Part shown: positions 29,641 to 43,400 of the stretch, in pieces | Position numbering within the stretch: position 1 is the stretch's first letter | Layout of the letters: each line of letters starts with the position of its first letter | NCBI GenBank assembly: GCA_021613335.1 | Contig: JAJTWR010000136.1 | Location: 1,212,001-1,276,000 of the forward strand | Direction of reading: 5' to 3' | Source of the DNA: Whitmania pigra | Lineage: Eukaryota > Annelida > Clitellata > Hirudinida > Haemopidae | DNA: 64,000 nt | The notes under the pieces: model-generated | What the model saw: the letters and a program-made list of their open reading frames with translations, nothing else | What the model was told of the DNA's origin: nothing | The model's database searches: none | Translations under genes and position numbers: made by a program

Positions 29641-32600
29641 ATGAGTTGGTGGGATACAAAAAATTTAACTTCATTCGCGACCCAGGCTCTAAAAACAGCC
29701 CAGAAGAGGATAGATAAAGTACTTGATATAAATGAAGATACCGATGGTAATCCTAAAAGTCTTATGTGTAAATGTTATGCATTCTTTTTTGTGTATAACA
29801 GACTAGAAATGACGAATTTGTTCACAGATCAAGCAGCCATTAAGCAATGTTTGTGTCTAATATAGCGAAGTATTTATGTTGTCTTGTTTGAACTCAGATG
29901 GAAGTCGAGAAAGGGAAGAAGACGGCTTTTTCAACAAATGGCTATCTCCAGACAAACTGATGACATCATCAACTTCTGCCATAGCTGGCTTCTCATCTAA
30001 AGATGATTTGTGGTCTGAATTGAAAAATGAGAAGACCCTTTCAGGTAGTGAATGTGAAGAACAAATTTTAACAAGTCAGTCAGATACAGCAAAACAAAAG
30101 CTTCATGATTCTCAAAGCTTAATATCTTTTGAGACTCTCACTACCACTTCTAAGCTTAAGACAAGCTCTATTGGGTCAAGAAAATCAGCTTTTAAGAAAT
30201 TCAGAAATGTTAAAGATCAGTCATTTGAAGAAAATGTGATGCTTCCATCTCATTTGCAAGATAAATCTGATATCATTCACAAAGATGAAACATCCTTAAG
30301 TCAAAGTCCTGCAGATGCTGAAGCTCAAGGTAATTGTCCTGATGAGGATAAGAATAAAGAAGAGGAAGTGACTTTCCAGACATCTGATAGTGATATCAAT
30401 ATTGAAGATCATGAAACAAAGCCTGAGGAAGGAAATCCATCATGTTTACAAGTCAAATATGACATCACATGTCACTCCACTCAAGAATCACCAACTTTCA
30501 CAAAAGAGGATCCAAACCAAGAGGAAGTCGAGCAACGATCTGGTCGTAATTTACTCAGCATGGCAACAAGTTGTGGAGATGTTGATGTTTCCAAATGCTG
30601 GAGTGATGCAACATTAAGTCAGATGGTTGTTTCCATGGGTCAGGAGTTGGTGAATGAAACAGCAGATGAGTCTCAAACGAGAGGAGATGCAGAACACAAG
30701 GATGTTAGCGGCGAACTCGATGTAATCAGTTCAACAGAAGCAGATGATCCTTTGGGTGACTCCGGCGAAATTCACGAAACGAAGGTTGGGATCAATTATT
30801 TTGTCATACAATTAATCTTATTTATAACATTTTATGCACTTCGTTTTCCATGTATTGACTCTATTTTAAATATATTTTGTAAACTGTTTTGAGACCTTTA
30901 TAAGATGTGCAATGTTGAATGCTTGAAGAGTATTGGAATCTTATTCACTTTGAGTTAACATTAACTCAGAAACCAGCTCAGGAAAGTTATGAAGTTTCAT
31001 GCGAGAAAGAAGATCGAACGCACAACAACTCCTGCATCGTGGAATCCACGTCCGGAGCCACTTTGGTCACGGAATCGTCGCTAGAAAACAGCACTTGCAC
31101 CAGCGACGATTTGTCGGAGAGCAACAAAACTCTGACAGGAGACGAGGGTGTCTTTCTCCCGGCCAATTTCAGCACTTTATCTGAATCTCACGTGGACACC
31201 TTGAATGCCAACTCATTAAATTGCACTGAAAGTGGGCAGATTTATTTTTAAAATTTTTTATGACTTCATCAAATCTTGATTTCTTATTTTATTTTAACCA
31301 TTGCTTAATTTTACAATATTATTGTTGTTATAAATAATGCTTTGTTACTAAAATACATCATCCTTAATTTAGGTTCCTTTTTTAAAATAATTTTAAAGAA
31401 ATTGTTGAGATAGCTACAGAAGTGTCATTGATCTGCCTTTTTATCATTAAATCAGTTGGAGAAGCAGAGGAAGAAAGATCAGAAAACCTTTTGGAAGTTA
31501 GTCAAAGTCCAGACGTCATTCAAGGAATGATAGAAGAAGCCATGAACGAGGAGGGTCACAAGAAGAGCAGCGAGAAATCTGAAGATGGAGGCTCGCCGGG
31601 CGGAGTCGGAGGACAGTCCGGAGACAAAACGAGTTCCGAGGTTTCCATGCCGGCAGAGTCAGGTCAGACCAGCGGCCACACGTCCGCCGACGAGATCGAC
31701 ACCACTACCAGTTCGGACATTGAGATCATTTCTCACATGTCGACGCCAAGTTTCATGGGAGGCTCGTGGAGACCACCCACTGGTGACAAGCAAGCTGTTA
31801 CCATACCTTCGGGGGCTCCTACCTTCTGTGATCTCTCACCACGTTCAAAAGGAACGACTGCCAGGTAAAATTTATTCATTACCATTTATAATGTAATCTC
31901 ATTTAATGTTCAAATTAATTTATTAAAAATGTGTGTAATATAATCTTAATGCTATCTCTGGCTGCTGCAAAGAAATTATAAGCCCCAGTTTCAGGAGATT
32001 CAAAGGCTGAAACTTTTGAAGATGGGGGAAGCTCCTCTTATATAATATAATCTTAATGCTAGTGAAGCAGAAATCATGTTATAATACTTTAGTGTATTTT
32101 ATTGGTTTTATCCATAAGTGACAATCACATTAATTTGAGCTTTGATTTGTTTAATTAGGTTGTATTGTACATTTGAAATCCATTGTTCCATATAGAACAG
32201 GAAGTCCATCTGGAGTTATAGGCCACAGAAGATCGGACAGTGGTTCAAGTGGGCAGAGTCTTCAGAGTAGGAATGGAGAGGATTTTGTGAGCATCGATTA
32301 CGCCAGCACGAGGAGCGGATTTGTGGATGTTCGGCATCGGAGAAATGTTCCAACTGGTCAGATTGATCGATCATTGATTGTTGATTTGTTATGAAGATTG
32401 ATGATGATTTGCTTTTTAATTGTTTATTTAAAACTCAACATGTGTAATGTGCCTGGTCATGAACAGTTTTCATCAGATTTCCTCAATATTTCTTCTGTGA
32501 TGTGGCATTAAATATTTTTGATTTTCCAGTTTTTTCCTTAATTCACTCTATTTTGGATATAAATAGATTTTACTTTTTATTTGATATTTCACTTATTGAT

Positions 32601-35600
32601 ATTGACACAGAATTTGCATGCATTTTGTAATTAAATGCTTCATTGAAGTGCTTTACTTTCAGATGTGATGCATCAATTGTCTACATTGGCAAGTGAAAAT
32701 GAGTCGATGATGAAGGTTGCCATTTTAAGTCCTTCTTTGTGAAGCACCTGATTTCATTTGAATTAATTAGAGATGCAAAGTAGTCGCAATGCTTTATTCT
32801 TAGTCTGCTAAGTTCATATGTAGTTACAAGTCTTTTATGATTTTAAGTAAGCTTGCTTCTTATGTTGTGCTTCATTTTTCCAGAAAATATCTGAATTAGA
32901 GGAAATATTGGAAGTCAGGGAGAAAAAAGTACTGGAGTTGAGTCAGGAAAATTTGGACCTCAGGGAAAGCAAAACCATCCTTAAAAAGTTATTGAATTGT
33001 ATTATTAATTATTATTAAATTAAATTAGTTATTTAATTTAAGTTAGTTATTTAATTTAAACTCCAATGTTTTTAAAACTCTAAATGTTTCAGCATTGCAA
33101 ATGCTTAAATAAGAAGTAAATTAAGATGTAATGAAGTTTGATTATTTTTAATAAAATCAAGAAAATATTTTCAGTCAACTGTTGCACGAGGAGATTGCAA
33201 ATGAAGCAGAAAAGGAGGACCTGAGGTCGTTGTCCGACGAGTTTACAAAAAGAATTGGGGACTCTGAGAAGAGGTTTCAGGCTGCAATGAGAGAAAAGGA
33301 TGCTCTCAAGAAGGCTCTCTTGGATTCTGAAGCTGAGAAAAAGTAAATCCATGCATTATTATTTTATTTTGGGAGTGTTTTTTGTTTTGCTTTGTGGCAA
33401 TTAATCATGCTTTGTTTAGCTTTATTGTTGGATAGCATGCATAGCTAAATTGATAAAAAGGCTCATTTGCATGAATGTTTAAGCTTTAAGTGAACACTTA
33501 TTATTTTATAAAGTTATTTAAAATTACAATTATTAAATTATAAAATTACAATTATTTAGTTCAGTGTATGTGATATTGTAAACTTGTAAAAGATTCTATT
33601 GCTATAAATTAATGATAATTTATTAGTTTTGCAATATTTTTGCCAAGGTTCAACAGCATGACTTTTGAAAAACTTATGAAAGAAAAGGAGCAAACAATTG
33701 CAGAACTAATGGCAGAAGGTTAAACAATTTAATTTTCAAATTTGAGCTAAAATAGTTTGCTGATTATTCAGGATGTTATCTATTTATTATTGTTTTATTG
33801 TGGACTCATAAATATAGCATTCTTCAAGGTATTGTCCTGTGCTGAAGCACATAATAATGTCTGATATTGATGATATTATTGTAAAATAGGTATGTTTATA
33901 ATATTACACATTATTATTGTTATTATTATTATTATTATTATTATTTTCAGGGGAAAAACTCTCAAAGCAACAACTCCAATTGAACACAGCTGTAAAGAAA
34001 TTGAGAGTAAAAGACAAAGAAAATGAAAACTTAATAAAATCACTCAGGTATTTATTTTATCCAACTGCTTCATTACCAACTGTTATTTTTGTTTATTTTG
34101 CAATTTATGTTTTTATGAAAAGCAAATGCAGAGATTAATTTGACTAATTAAGGAAAAGGCAAATATTAATTATGATTAGAAAAATAACATTATTACTTAG
34201 TAATAATAGTTTTGTAAGAAATGATGTTTCCATATTTAATGAGAAATGAATCTAGAAATATTTTACAAATTCAACAGAGACAAAAGTTCAGAACAAAATT
34301 TGGAAATTGGAAGGTTAGAGAACATTCTTGAATCAAAACTTGAATCAGAGAAGAAGTATGTTGGTAAGTGGATAACTTTCATATGATTGGATGCAATTTT
34401 ATACCTATTTGCAATGATTACCTCCTGTTTTAAGTAGACATCATTTTGTTTCTATTTATAATGGTTAGCTGTTTTAATTGGTGAATTGTTGCTTTGCAGA
34501 GAGCATAAACAACATGAATTCTATCCTCAAAGCCAACGAAGAAGAGATGTCCCAATTGAAGGTATTTTGAAGGCATTTTGCAGAGAATTGTGGCTTATTT
34601 GATCTATTTTATTGAGGCGAACATGTGTTCCAGCACTTCTTCCATCCTTCCTCAGCCTTGTGTCATTTCAATGTATTTTGACTTTCAGCAGCTTGCTTCT
34701 GCTTTATTGAATGCTTGTTCCTTTACTCAATGCTCAATCCTTTCATCAGCCCTTTATCTGTAACTTCAGTTAGTGATGAGAATTTCTGGTGTAACTCTTT
34801 TTGTTCTTTGACTCAGTGCTTGGAGTCAAACTCCAACTATCCACATTCTACAATAAACATTTAATAAACTTATTAATATTCTGTTAATAAACAGTATTAA
34901 TTATCATTTGTAACCATTTTTTTTTGTAGATTGTTGAAGTTATGAACAACTATTTTGTGGCTAGTAACATTATCTAACCGATCGCATCATTTTCAGAACG
35001 ATTTAGAAGATGCTCAGGAAAAGTCACGAAGTTTCAAGAATGCTCTCGATAATTCGTACAGGTAGGATTCATTATTAGCCATCCCTTTATTAATATTTAG
35101 GTCTTGCCTGTAATTACTGTATTTAGTTATTCTGCATTGAGGCTATTACAGCCATGTAATTAAAGACTTGCATTGAAGGCATTTGGAAACAAACCTTGTT
35201 AATAATAACAATAACAATGACGTGCTTCAGGGAAATCTCAGAACTCCACAAGGCACGGATGAGCGACATCACTGAGGCACAGAGAGCTGCCGCATCCGTC
35301 GAAATGTCGGCAAAGGAGGAACTGCTGAGGGATCTCGATGAACAACGATTGAATGCCAAGAAGATTGAAAATCAACTTGTTTTACAGGTGATTTATTTTT
35401 AATTCTTTTGGACAAATTTGTTTTTAAGAAATATTCAGAAGTAATCTGATTTTAAAGAGATTTAAGATTATTAGAGTGCATTGACTGGTGAAGAATTTGG
35501 CACTTAAAATCAAATTTAAAAAAAAAATCAAGATAAAACATGGCAGACTAAAAGCAAATCATAATCATAACTTTCAAGCACTATGTTCATAGAAATTATT

Positions 35601-38600
35601 AAAAAATTGCAATTTTTTCTTGAGAGGCACTTGTAACTGAGATTTTCTGTAACTGACATCTCTGCTAAGAATCTGAGGAAATTTAATTAGTGCAATTTAT
35701 GTTCTCTATTCCATTTGCATTATGATAAGTTTAAAGAACTGATTAACATCACTTGCTTAATTATAATTAATAGGTATTAGTAAATGTATTAAATTTTATA
35801 ATAATGACATTGTCTAATCAAAAGCAATTGGTTAATTGATCTTGTTAATTAATTACAATTGATTAATTGATCTCTTTAATTAGTTACAAATGATTAATTG
35901 ATCTATTTAATTAATTACAACTGGTTAATTGATCCATTTGCAGATTGAAGACCTCCAGCTGAGCATGACCAGGATGGAAAAGGAGCATGGAAGACGTGAG
36001 GATTCTTTGAGACAAGAAGTTTCTGATCTTCAACAGGTTGGTGTTGTGTGTGTATGCAACATTGTATCAGACATTTTAAAATGATAAATTGTCATAAATG
36101 TTATTAATTAAATTTATCAGAGGTTGCAAGAAGCTGAAGAGAGGAATCAGGAACTCACCCAAAGTGTTTCCACTGGTATTTATTTGAATAAACATCTTAT
36201 TCTGATTTTATTTATGTTAATCATAACTAACTAATAAATATATTAAGTTAAACTTAATTAAGTTAATATGTGGCGCATTCTTGAATTTTGAAATTAATTG
36301 GGCACGACAAATTAATATCCTGCTAGATGGTTTAACAGTGAATAGTTTCTTGGCCTCCTGAAGCAGACTGATTTTATAATTATGAAAGTGAAACAAGCTA
36401 ATGATGACATAAGTGATGATGATGATGTGAAAGTTCTCTCGTTTTTTTCTTAAGCCACGCGTCCATTGCTGCGACAAATTGAAAACATCCAATCGACGTT
36501 CGCTGTTCAATCCACCAACTTTGAAAGAATCGAAAGAAACCTTTCCGATAGATTGGGTGACCATAATTTGTTTTCCTTACCAATTTAAATTTTATTTCTT
36601 GTGATTGTTTTGAAGAAATAAATTTAATAATAATAGATCTTGTTGATTACATAGTTTTTAATAATAATAAATAATTGATTAAATTGTTTCTAGCCGAGGC
36701 TCAGCACCAACTGGTGTCAGCAGTGGAGAAGGAGAGGAATGCCTCCGAGAACCTCATGGAACTTTCGACACGCGTCAACTCCCTCGACATCCAAGTAATG
36801 TGTTTTGCTGGACTCGTGCTAGTTTTTTTTATTGTGGACGATAAAACTGTTACGGTTGCAATGAGGCCTCTTTATGTTAAAACATTATGTTAGATGTGTG
36901 GATCTGAAAATGTTTTCACGCTGATGCTGTCATTGTTGTTGCTGTCGTTGCATTTCAGGTTTCCTTATCATTTACTTTCCTATTGTCACCAGTATTTTCT
37001 TCGATAAGAAAGAAGTGGTTCTTTATGCAAGCTGCATTTATTTATGAGAAATTCTCTGGATTTATTTATTTTATTTTTTTTTTTAGATTTTGTGAAAAAT
37101 TGCAAAGCAACTCGTCAAGCTAATATAGAATTATTATTGTTAATGCCATTTTTAAAAATTAATATTTTGTTCATACTCCATTCATTATGTAGGTCTCCTC
37201 TTTGAGGCAGGATAAAGCCAGATTGCAGGCAGAACTTGAAATGGAAAGATCAAAACTCGGTATCCTTGAAGAAACAAAGCACACGTAATTAACTTAAATT
37301 ACTTCTAAAGTATTATTGTTCTTCTTGTTCTTGTTGTTGTTTTGTTGTTGTTGTTATTGTTCTTGTTAAGGTCAAGGTTAATTCATTACATTCATCATTA
37401 TTAGAGTTACCGCACAAAAAGACACCTTGATCAGAAAGCTTGAAGAAGAAATAAAAGAATTGAAGAAAGAAAAGGTGAAATAATTAAGTGGTTTAATTAA
37501 TTTCATTACAGTGCCTCTTCTTCTGTCATTAATATTCATATTATTTTTAATGCTTTCCATTTCAGAATGATTTGAAACATTGAATGCGAATGTATACATA
37601 AATTTATGTAATGTATTAAATGCTAACAATATACTTTTGGAAACAGTAAATTAATTATGTTAAATTTTAAAGAAATGTAGAAATAGAATGTAAAAATATT
37701 TAAATATTCGTTAAAATGATATTTTATTTTTTCTATATTATGGATAGATTGTCTTAGAGAACCAGGTGGAGATGGAGAGAATGAAAGCAGACGTCGAGAA
37801 GAAGAAAAATCTTGTCATTTGCGACCAACTGAAGGAAAAGGTGAGGATCGCTGCATTCAGCAGGAAATATTGAGTTGAATTAATGATATTGATGATAATA
37901 TAATAATAATAATGTTGTCAATAATAATAATTATGATAATGATAACGATTTCATTGTTTACTGATGATTGACATCGCAGGAGGTTCAACTTCAGAATTGG
38001 TCGTTGAAATCAACCCCAACGCCACAACCCTCTGAAGATGTACTCAGGTATTCCGTCACCTCGACACCCACAAATGTAGGTCTTCATTCTCCTTTTTGTC
38101 TTCCAATCTCTTGTAATTGGTTCCATTCTTGAGAATAATGTAGATGTAGATCATTATTGATTACATTTTTGATTATTAATTAGTCATTGTAAGTAGAGTT
38201 GTGACATTAATGATAATAATTGACTAATCGATATTGATTGAAGGATGATAATCAGGAGAGAAGCATGAACAGGAGTTTTTACCTGGAGGGAGGCGGAAGG
38301 CAGTCAGTCTACGAAAGCATCAGAGGAGCATCGGGATCCACCATCATTGAGAACCTCCAGTCACAACTTAAACTCAGACAGGGGGAGATCTCTCAACTTC
38401 TTGTAGGGTCTTCTCGTAGTTTAATTATTTATTTTATTTTAGTTAATTAGTTTGTACTATTATTGTTATTGTAGGTCACTTAGTTAATGAACTTTTACTT
38501 CAGGTTTTGTGGTTTAATTAATTAATTAGTTTAACTAGTTAATTAATTAGTTTATTGTCAAGGCAGGCTTTCGTTAATTAGTTTAAATTAATTAATTAAC

Positions 38601-39255
38601 TAACTAATTAGCTAATTATGCCGTGCATGTTGAAAGTAATTTTTAATGTAAATAATCATCTATCCTTGTATTAAATTATTTTCAGTCCAACATATCAGAA
38701 CTTGAGAGGACAAGGGAGTCTTTATCCCAGGAGTTAGTGAATGTGTCAGTCTTGAATGAAGAACTCCAGAGTAAGGTGGTGTTTCATTCGGAACTCGAAA
38801 ATCAGTTTAAGGTGGGTTCACTAGATTGCTTCATGCTTTGTGCTCATCAAGTTGTCTTTCATAATATACTGTTAATATACATAATATACATATAGAACAT
38901 ACTCATCTACGGACCATATCTGCTAATTAGTACCCCTTGAAAAGATTACTATCAGCATTAGGCTATTGGTTGTAATTGCCATTATTATCACAAATTAATG
39001 AATTGTTGCCTTTCTAGGAGGTGAGCGACAGACACAATGCACTCCTGCAGATGTACGGAGAAAAAGTTGAAGAGGCTGAGGAACTGAGGATGGATCTTCA
39101 GGACATCAAGGAGATTTATAAGTGCCAGGTTTGCTTTCATTGCTGAAGGAGCTTCAAGCTTAACTTCGAATTGTTGTAATTTTAATTAATTTATTGATTC
39201 ATTTATTTAGATGGATGAACTTCTGAAACTAAAGTCCCAACACATTCCGAGCTGA
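29641..39255 (+). CDS. TMF1: TMF1 (TATA element modulatory factor) golgin, complete
   Basis: Coiled-coil Golgi tether that binds Rab6 through its C-terminus. Twenty-six exons join without one phase conflict to give 1276 residues: 29641-29746, 29898-30784, 30970-31231, 31456-31864, 32196-32356, 32663-32715, 32884-32987, 33175-33342, 33648-33718, 33951-34047, 34278-34363, 34500-34561, 34997-35061, 35231-35387, 35944-36036, 36121-36175, 36455-36556, 36694-36794, 37193-37284, 37405-37474, 37748-37840, 37980-38075, 38244-38402, 38686-38811, 39018-39128, 39211-39255. The start MSWWDTKNLTSFATQALKTA matches the golgin vesicle-binding N-terminus. Exons 2-5 are acidic and Ser-rich, with DGFFNKWLSP and TTTSSDIEIISHMSTPS. 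The rest is coiled coil: GEKLSKQQLQLNTAVKKLRV, TRPLLRQIENIQ, GSTIIENLQSQLKLRQGEIS, LLQMYGEKVEEAEELRMDL, ending MDELLKLKSQHIPS. Human TMF1 is about 1,090 residues, so the N-terminal half is somewhat longer here. Confidence 0.96.
33905..33946. repeat. (ATT)n microsatellite at a splice acceptor
   Basis: ATT run that serves as the pyrimidine-rich tract just before the acceptor of TMF1 exon 10. Confidence 0.8.
35830..35937. repeat. 31-bp tandem repeat abutting a TMF1 splice acceptor
   Basis: Three and a half copies of ATTAATTGATCTCTTTAATT followed by AGTTACAAATG. The last partial copy runs to within about 6 bp of the acceptor AG of TMF1 exon 15. Confidence 0.8.
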
Positions 39256-40415
39256 CTTGCAAGAAAGTAATTGCAAATTAGAATTGGTTTACAATTTAAA
39301 ATCTTAATGTATCATTAAAATTATCATTAGATCTACTAATGCATATTACCAAGGGGTTTAATTTCCTTTCAGGGTTTGATGCTTTTAGACAAATATAGTT
39401 TTAAAATAAGCAATTAAATTATTAATTAGAAAAAGGGATGTTGTTGACTAAAGTGGTTTATATATGTATACATGTTTATTTTGTACATAAAGCATTCCAT
39501 TTACATATTTGTGCATCTTTGAATTTTGAAAGATTTGCAATCTTATTGTTGATGATGTCCTGCATCATTTGTTCTGTGTTAGTGAAAGAGTTCGGTTAAT
39601 TACTTAACAATCCCCATTTCTCACTTGCGGTGGTAATTTGGGAGGAATTACGCTGATTCTTAATTGGGACAAAACGTCATTATTAATTTCCGAGATCTCT
39701 AATAAGTATAATGATTTCATACGAAAGCTATTCAGCATTTTCCATCATTTAACGTTAAAGTTGGTAATCTCCAAAGACGGTTCGCGATTTTTGTATTTGA
39801 TTAAAAATGTCAAAAAATAGCGTCTAGGCAAGATGAACGTAGGTGAGATCGATGGTGAAATGGCTTAGAAGAGCTGCTCTGTCTTCCTCAACTTATATGT
39901 TTTTGAATTGTAGGGCGATGAATGTAATGTGGAAAAAGTTAAAAAATGGCTGAAAGCGTCTGCGCTGAATATATGGCGAACATCGGCATGTTAATCTCCA
40001 ATTTCGCATCTGCAACCAATCTTGAAGCCTTCAATTAAGTTCAACTCATTATAAAAATAATATAATTCATCATAAAGAACAAATCCCTTGATTGCAAGAT
40101 ACTCCATTTAAAACGCCCGTACATAAAGTCGAATAATTTTTTGTTAATTTGTCATCACCGGTTTGCCCGAGGCCTTTCATGGCCTCTAAGAACTCACACA
40201 ATTATATAAATCAACTAAAATCATTAAGATGCTTCAAGTGTATTGCTGCGCATGAAAGACTTATTTTGTAGATGTTGAGGAACAGTAAATGTAGAAAGTG
40301 AACTGGTGTTCAAGATTCCACTGATTCGCTTAATATGCAAAAACATTTAGAAAAAATAAATGTCTTAGCAATAATTCTTGGTTTTACAAAATTTTACAAG
40401 ACAAGAACATACACA
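39256..40415. other. Intergenic, convergent TMF1 and sphingomyelin synthase
   Basis: The two genes end toward each other, so this 1.2 kb should hold both 3' UTRs. I see no conserved frame and no confident poly(A) signal for either gene. Confidence 0.5.
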
Positions 40416-43400
40416 TCATATCAGTCTAGATTTACCAAATTTCACTCTATGACGAACGCCTCGAACAAATCTCAACAATGCAGTAAGAGGGGATTCAAAT
40501 TCGTGGGGCAATGGAGCTCCTCCTGTTCCTCTTTCCAAATAGCTATAGAATGGAACCCATATCCTCAGCCGTTGTCTGACGAAACAAAGCCTTCTCAGCC
40601 ATGAGCTGGGAGGAGTATGAAGTGAGGATTCATTCTGTGGGTTGTGATGATTGACCAGAGTGTGATAGTAGTTGAAGTATAGAGCAGAGAGGAAAAAAGC
40701 AATCAGGACGTCGATTGAATAGTGAGCTTCTCCCAATAAAATGAAGAACATGGCAGCCAAGGTTATTAGCCAGGTGAAAACATGCAGAAGCACAATCGAT
40801 GAATCTGTAGTGAATTTAGACATGTAACTATAGTCATTACCAGTATTTATGTGACAAATAAGTGTCAATAATAAATATTTTAGCATTTTCTAAATCACAT
40901 CAATGTCATTGTAAGTTGATGTGTTAAATTACATATATGTGCAGATATATATATATATCATAGAATTATAAATATAAGAATCATAGAATTGAAGTATATA
41001 TATATATATAATTCATTCATTCTATCATTCTATGATTCTTATATATATATATATAATTCTATTTAAAATCATTAATCACATTATAGCAATCATAATGTAT
41101 ATATGATTATAATAATATTATCTGGACAAGAATCATAGAATTGAAGTTGACCAAAGTAGTGGCCAAGATGAACTTACACTCGGTGATTGTGAAGTTAAGC
41201 AAGGCAATGAAAACAGTGTGACCACTGAACATGTAGTCGCCACAAGTCATTACCCCTTGAGACGAAAGTCCCATTTTCGAGTAGACGATCACTGCTCGTT
41301 GAAACTTGGACTGTAGAGTGTCATTGAGCTGTTGAAACAATAATAAATTTAAAGTAATTGTTCAACAATTATCTAATCTAATACTTAAGATTATCAGATA
41401 TTCAGAAAGCATATGAAGTGGGCTGCAACAACCATTCGAGATAATAATAGTTAAAAATTTAAAAAAAAAAGCTAAGATTTAAGTTACAACTAATAAAGGA
41501 AAATTACTACGCTAGGCTATTATGTACAGGAATAATAATATATTCGTTGAGACACGCTCTTTTGTATAAGCCCATTTTCTACCAATTAATTAATAATTAT
41601 TACAAAAACCATATCAATATATGGCTTGTAAAGAGTCATCAGGAATTCTTACCGTAGGCTCACACTGCAGATGTTGACTTGGAATGGATAAGGATGTCAG
41701 TATCAAGGTGGGGCACCTCATCAACAGCACAGTACCATAAATTATGAAAAGTCTTCTGAGAATAACGAACCTGATAAATGTCAAGTTGATTTGAATATTA
41801 ATTTAAATAATAAATATTTAGAGAAATAGTTATATAATTCATTTTACATTCAGTTCAAATACCCGTTGACAAAATAAACAACTTATCTGAATGCCAGTTA
41901 ATGCAACATGATTATCAAACGATTGCTTTGGTATTTTCGAATTCGCGGTCGTTGTTTGGCTAATGGATTGGCTCAATGGGTTATGTGTGAGGATATGGTA
42001 GCAACAGCCCAGTTTGCATTGCCAGCTTGAACTTAGCGGTGAACAAATGTAAAAGGATTTGAAAATGCTTTCACATCTGATTCAGATAAATAAACTCGAG
42101 AAATGTACAAAAAATAAGCCCTACCCCGAAAGTAAGCCCTAGCTGGCATTTATGGTCGTACCATAGATCTATTGCTTATTGTTGAATTATAAGTTATTAA
42201 CTTAATAACAGTAAAATTTTAGTGAAAAATTAATACAATAAAGTACCGATAATGAAAATTATATTTACTGTAACTATTTGTATGTGAAATACAAGTGGGT
42301 AAGCAGATACGGTAAACCAATCAGAACACAGATGAATCGGGTTGTTTTTATGATGCTTCTTCAGTGCATATGTAAGTATATGTAGCAGATTAACCATTAA
42401 TAGTTATTTCGATATTACCTTGTTTCGATTTATGATGAGTGCAAAAAGAAAAAGCTAGTCCATGGAGTACAACAATGAATCATTAAGACTCACGAGTCAA
42501 GAATCTTACAACTTTCTGTTAAGAAAATAAGTTGGATATCCGAATGATCTGCAAATGGCGAGAAAGACGTGGTCTTATTTTCTGGGAAACACGGTACTAG
42601 ATGCAAATACAAATAGGAGATCTCATTGTATTATTTCAAAGTTAAAATCAGTGCTTGAAGAACATTGAACATGTCGACTTGAACATGTTTAGATTTATAT
42701 GTTAGAGAAATGTTATTTTAATCGAATGTAGTCAATTCATGAATGAGATTATCCAGGCTATGAAACGACTTTAATCAAGATGACAGTTTACTTTTTAGCA
42801 CGCAGTTGCTAGAATTAAGCAACTCGAAATATTTAAAAATAATGCAGGAAATACATTCAAATACCATGATGTATGAAGTTGTTTATAAGAATGTAGAATT
42901 AATTACATTTGAGACCGCAAGAGCAAATCTAAAAATATATTGGCAAAAGAATGAATAGTGAAAGGCTAGGACTTCCTTGTGTTTATTATTTCAGCTCATT
43001 CAGCACCAGGACTATCCAGTGTCATATAATCTTTGATGCGTCCGGATATACGTGACTGTTAGTAAAAATGTTGGGTAAGATGAATTCAGCTTGCTATTCA
43101 ATGCATTGGAACAAGTTACTTCGTCTTCAACAAGACCAGGAATAATATTAACCATTTAGACTTGCTTGAACTATAATATTTTCAATATAAGTGCCAAAAT
43201 TATGATTTTTTTACAATTGGACAAGCGTGAATTACACGTAATTAGACAGGGCCGCCAACGGAAATTTTTCAGCTGGTTTTTGCAATTAAGAACATTGTAT
43301 TTAATTGTGTAATTATTGGTCACTTCGGAAAAATACAAAAACTTGGTCAAAACAGGGAAAAGGGAATCAAAAGTTGGAGTTATGAGGAAAAGTTGCGAAC

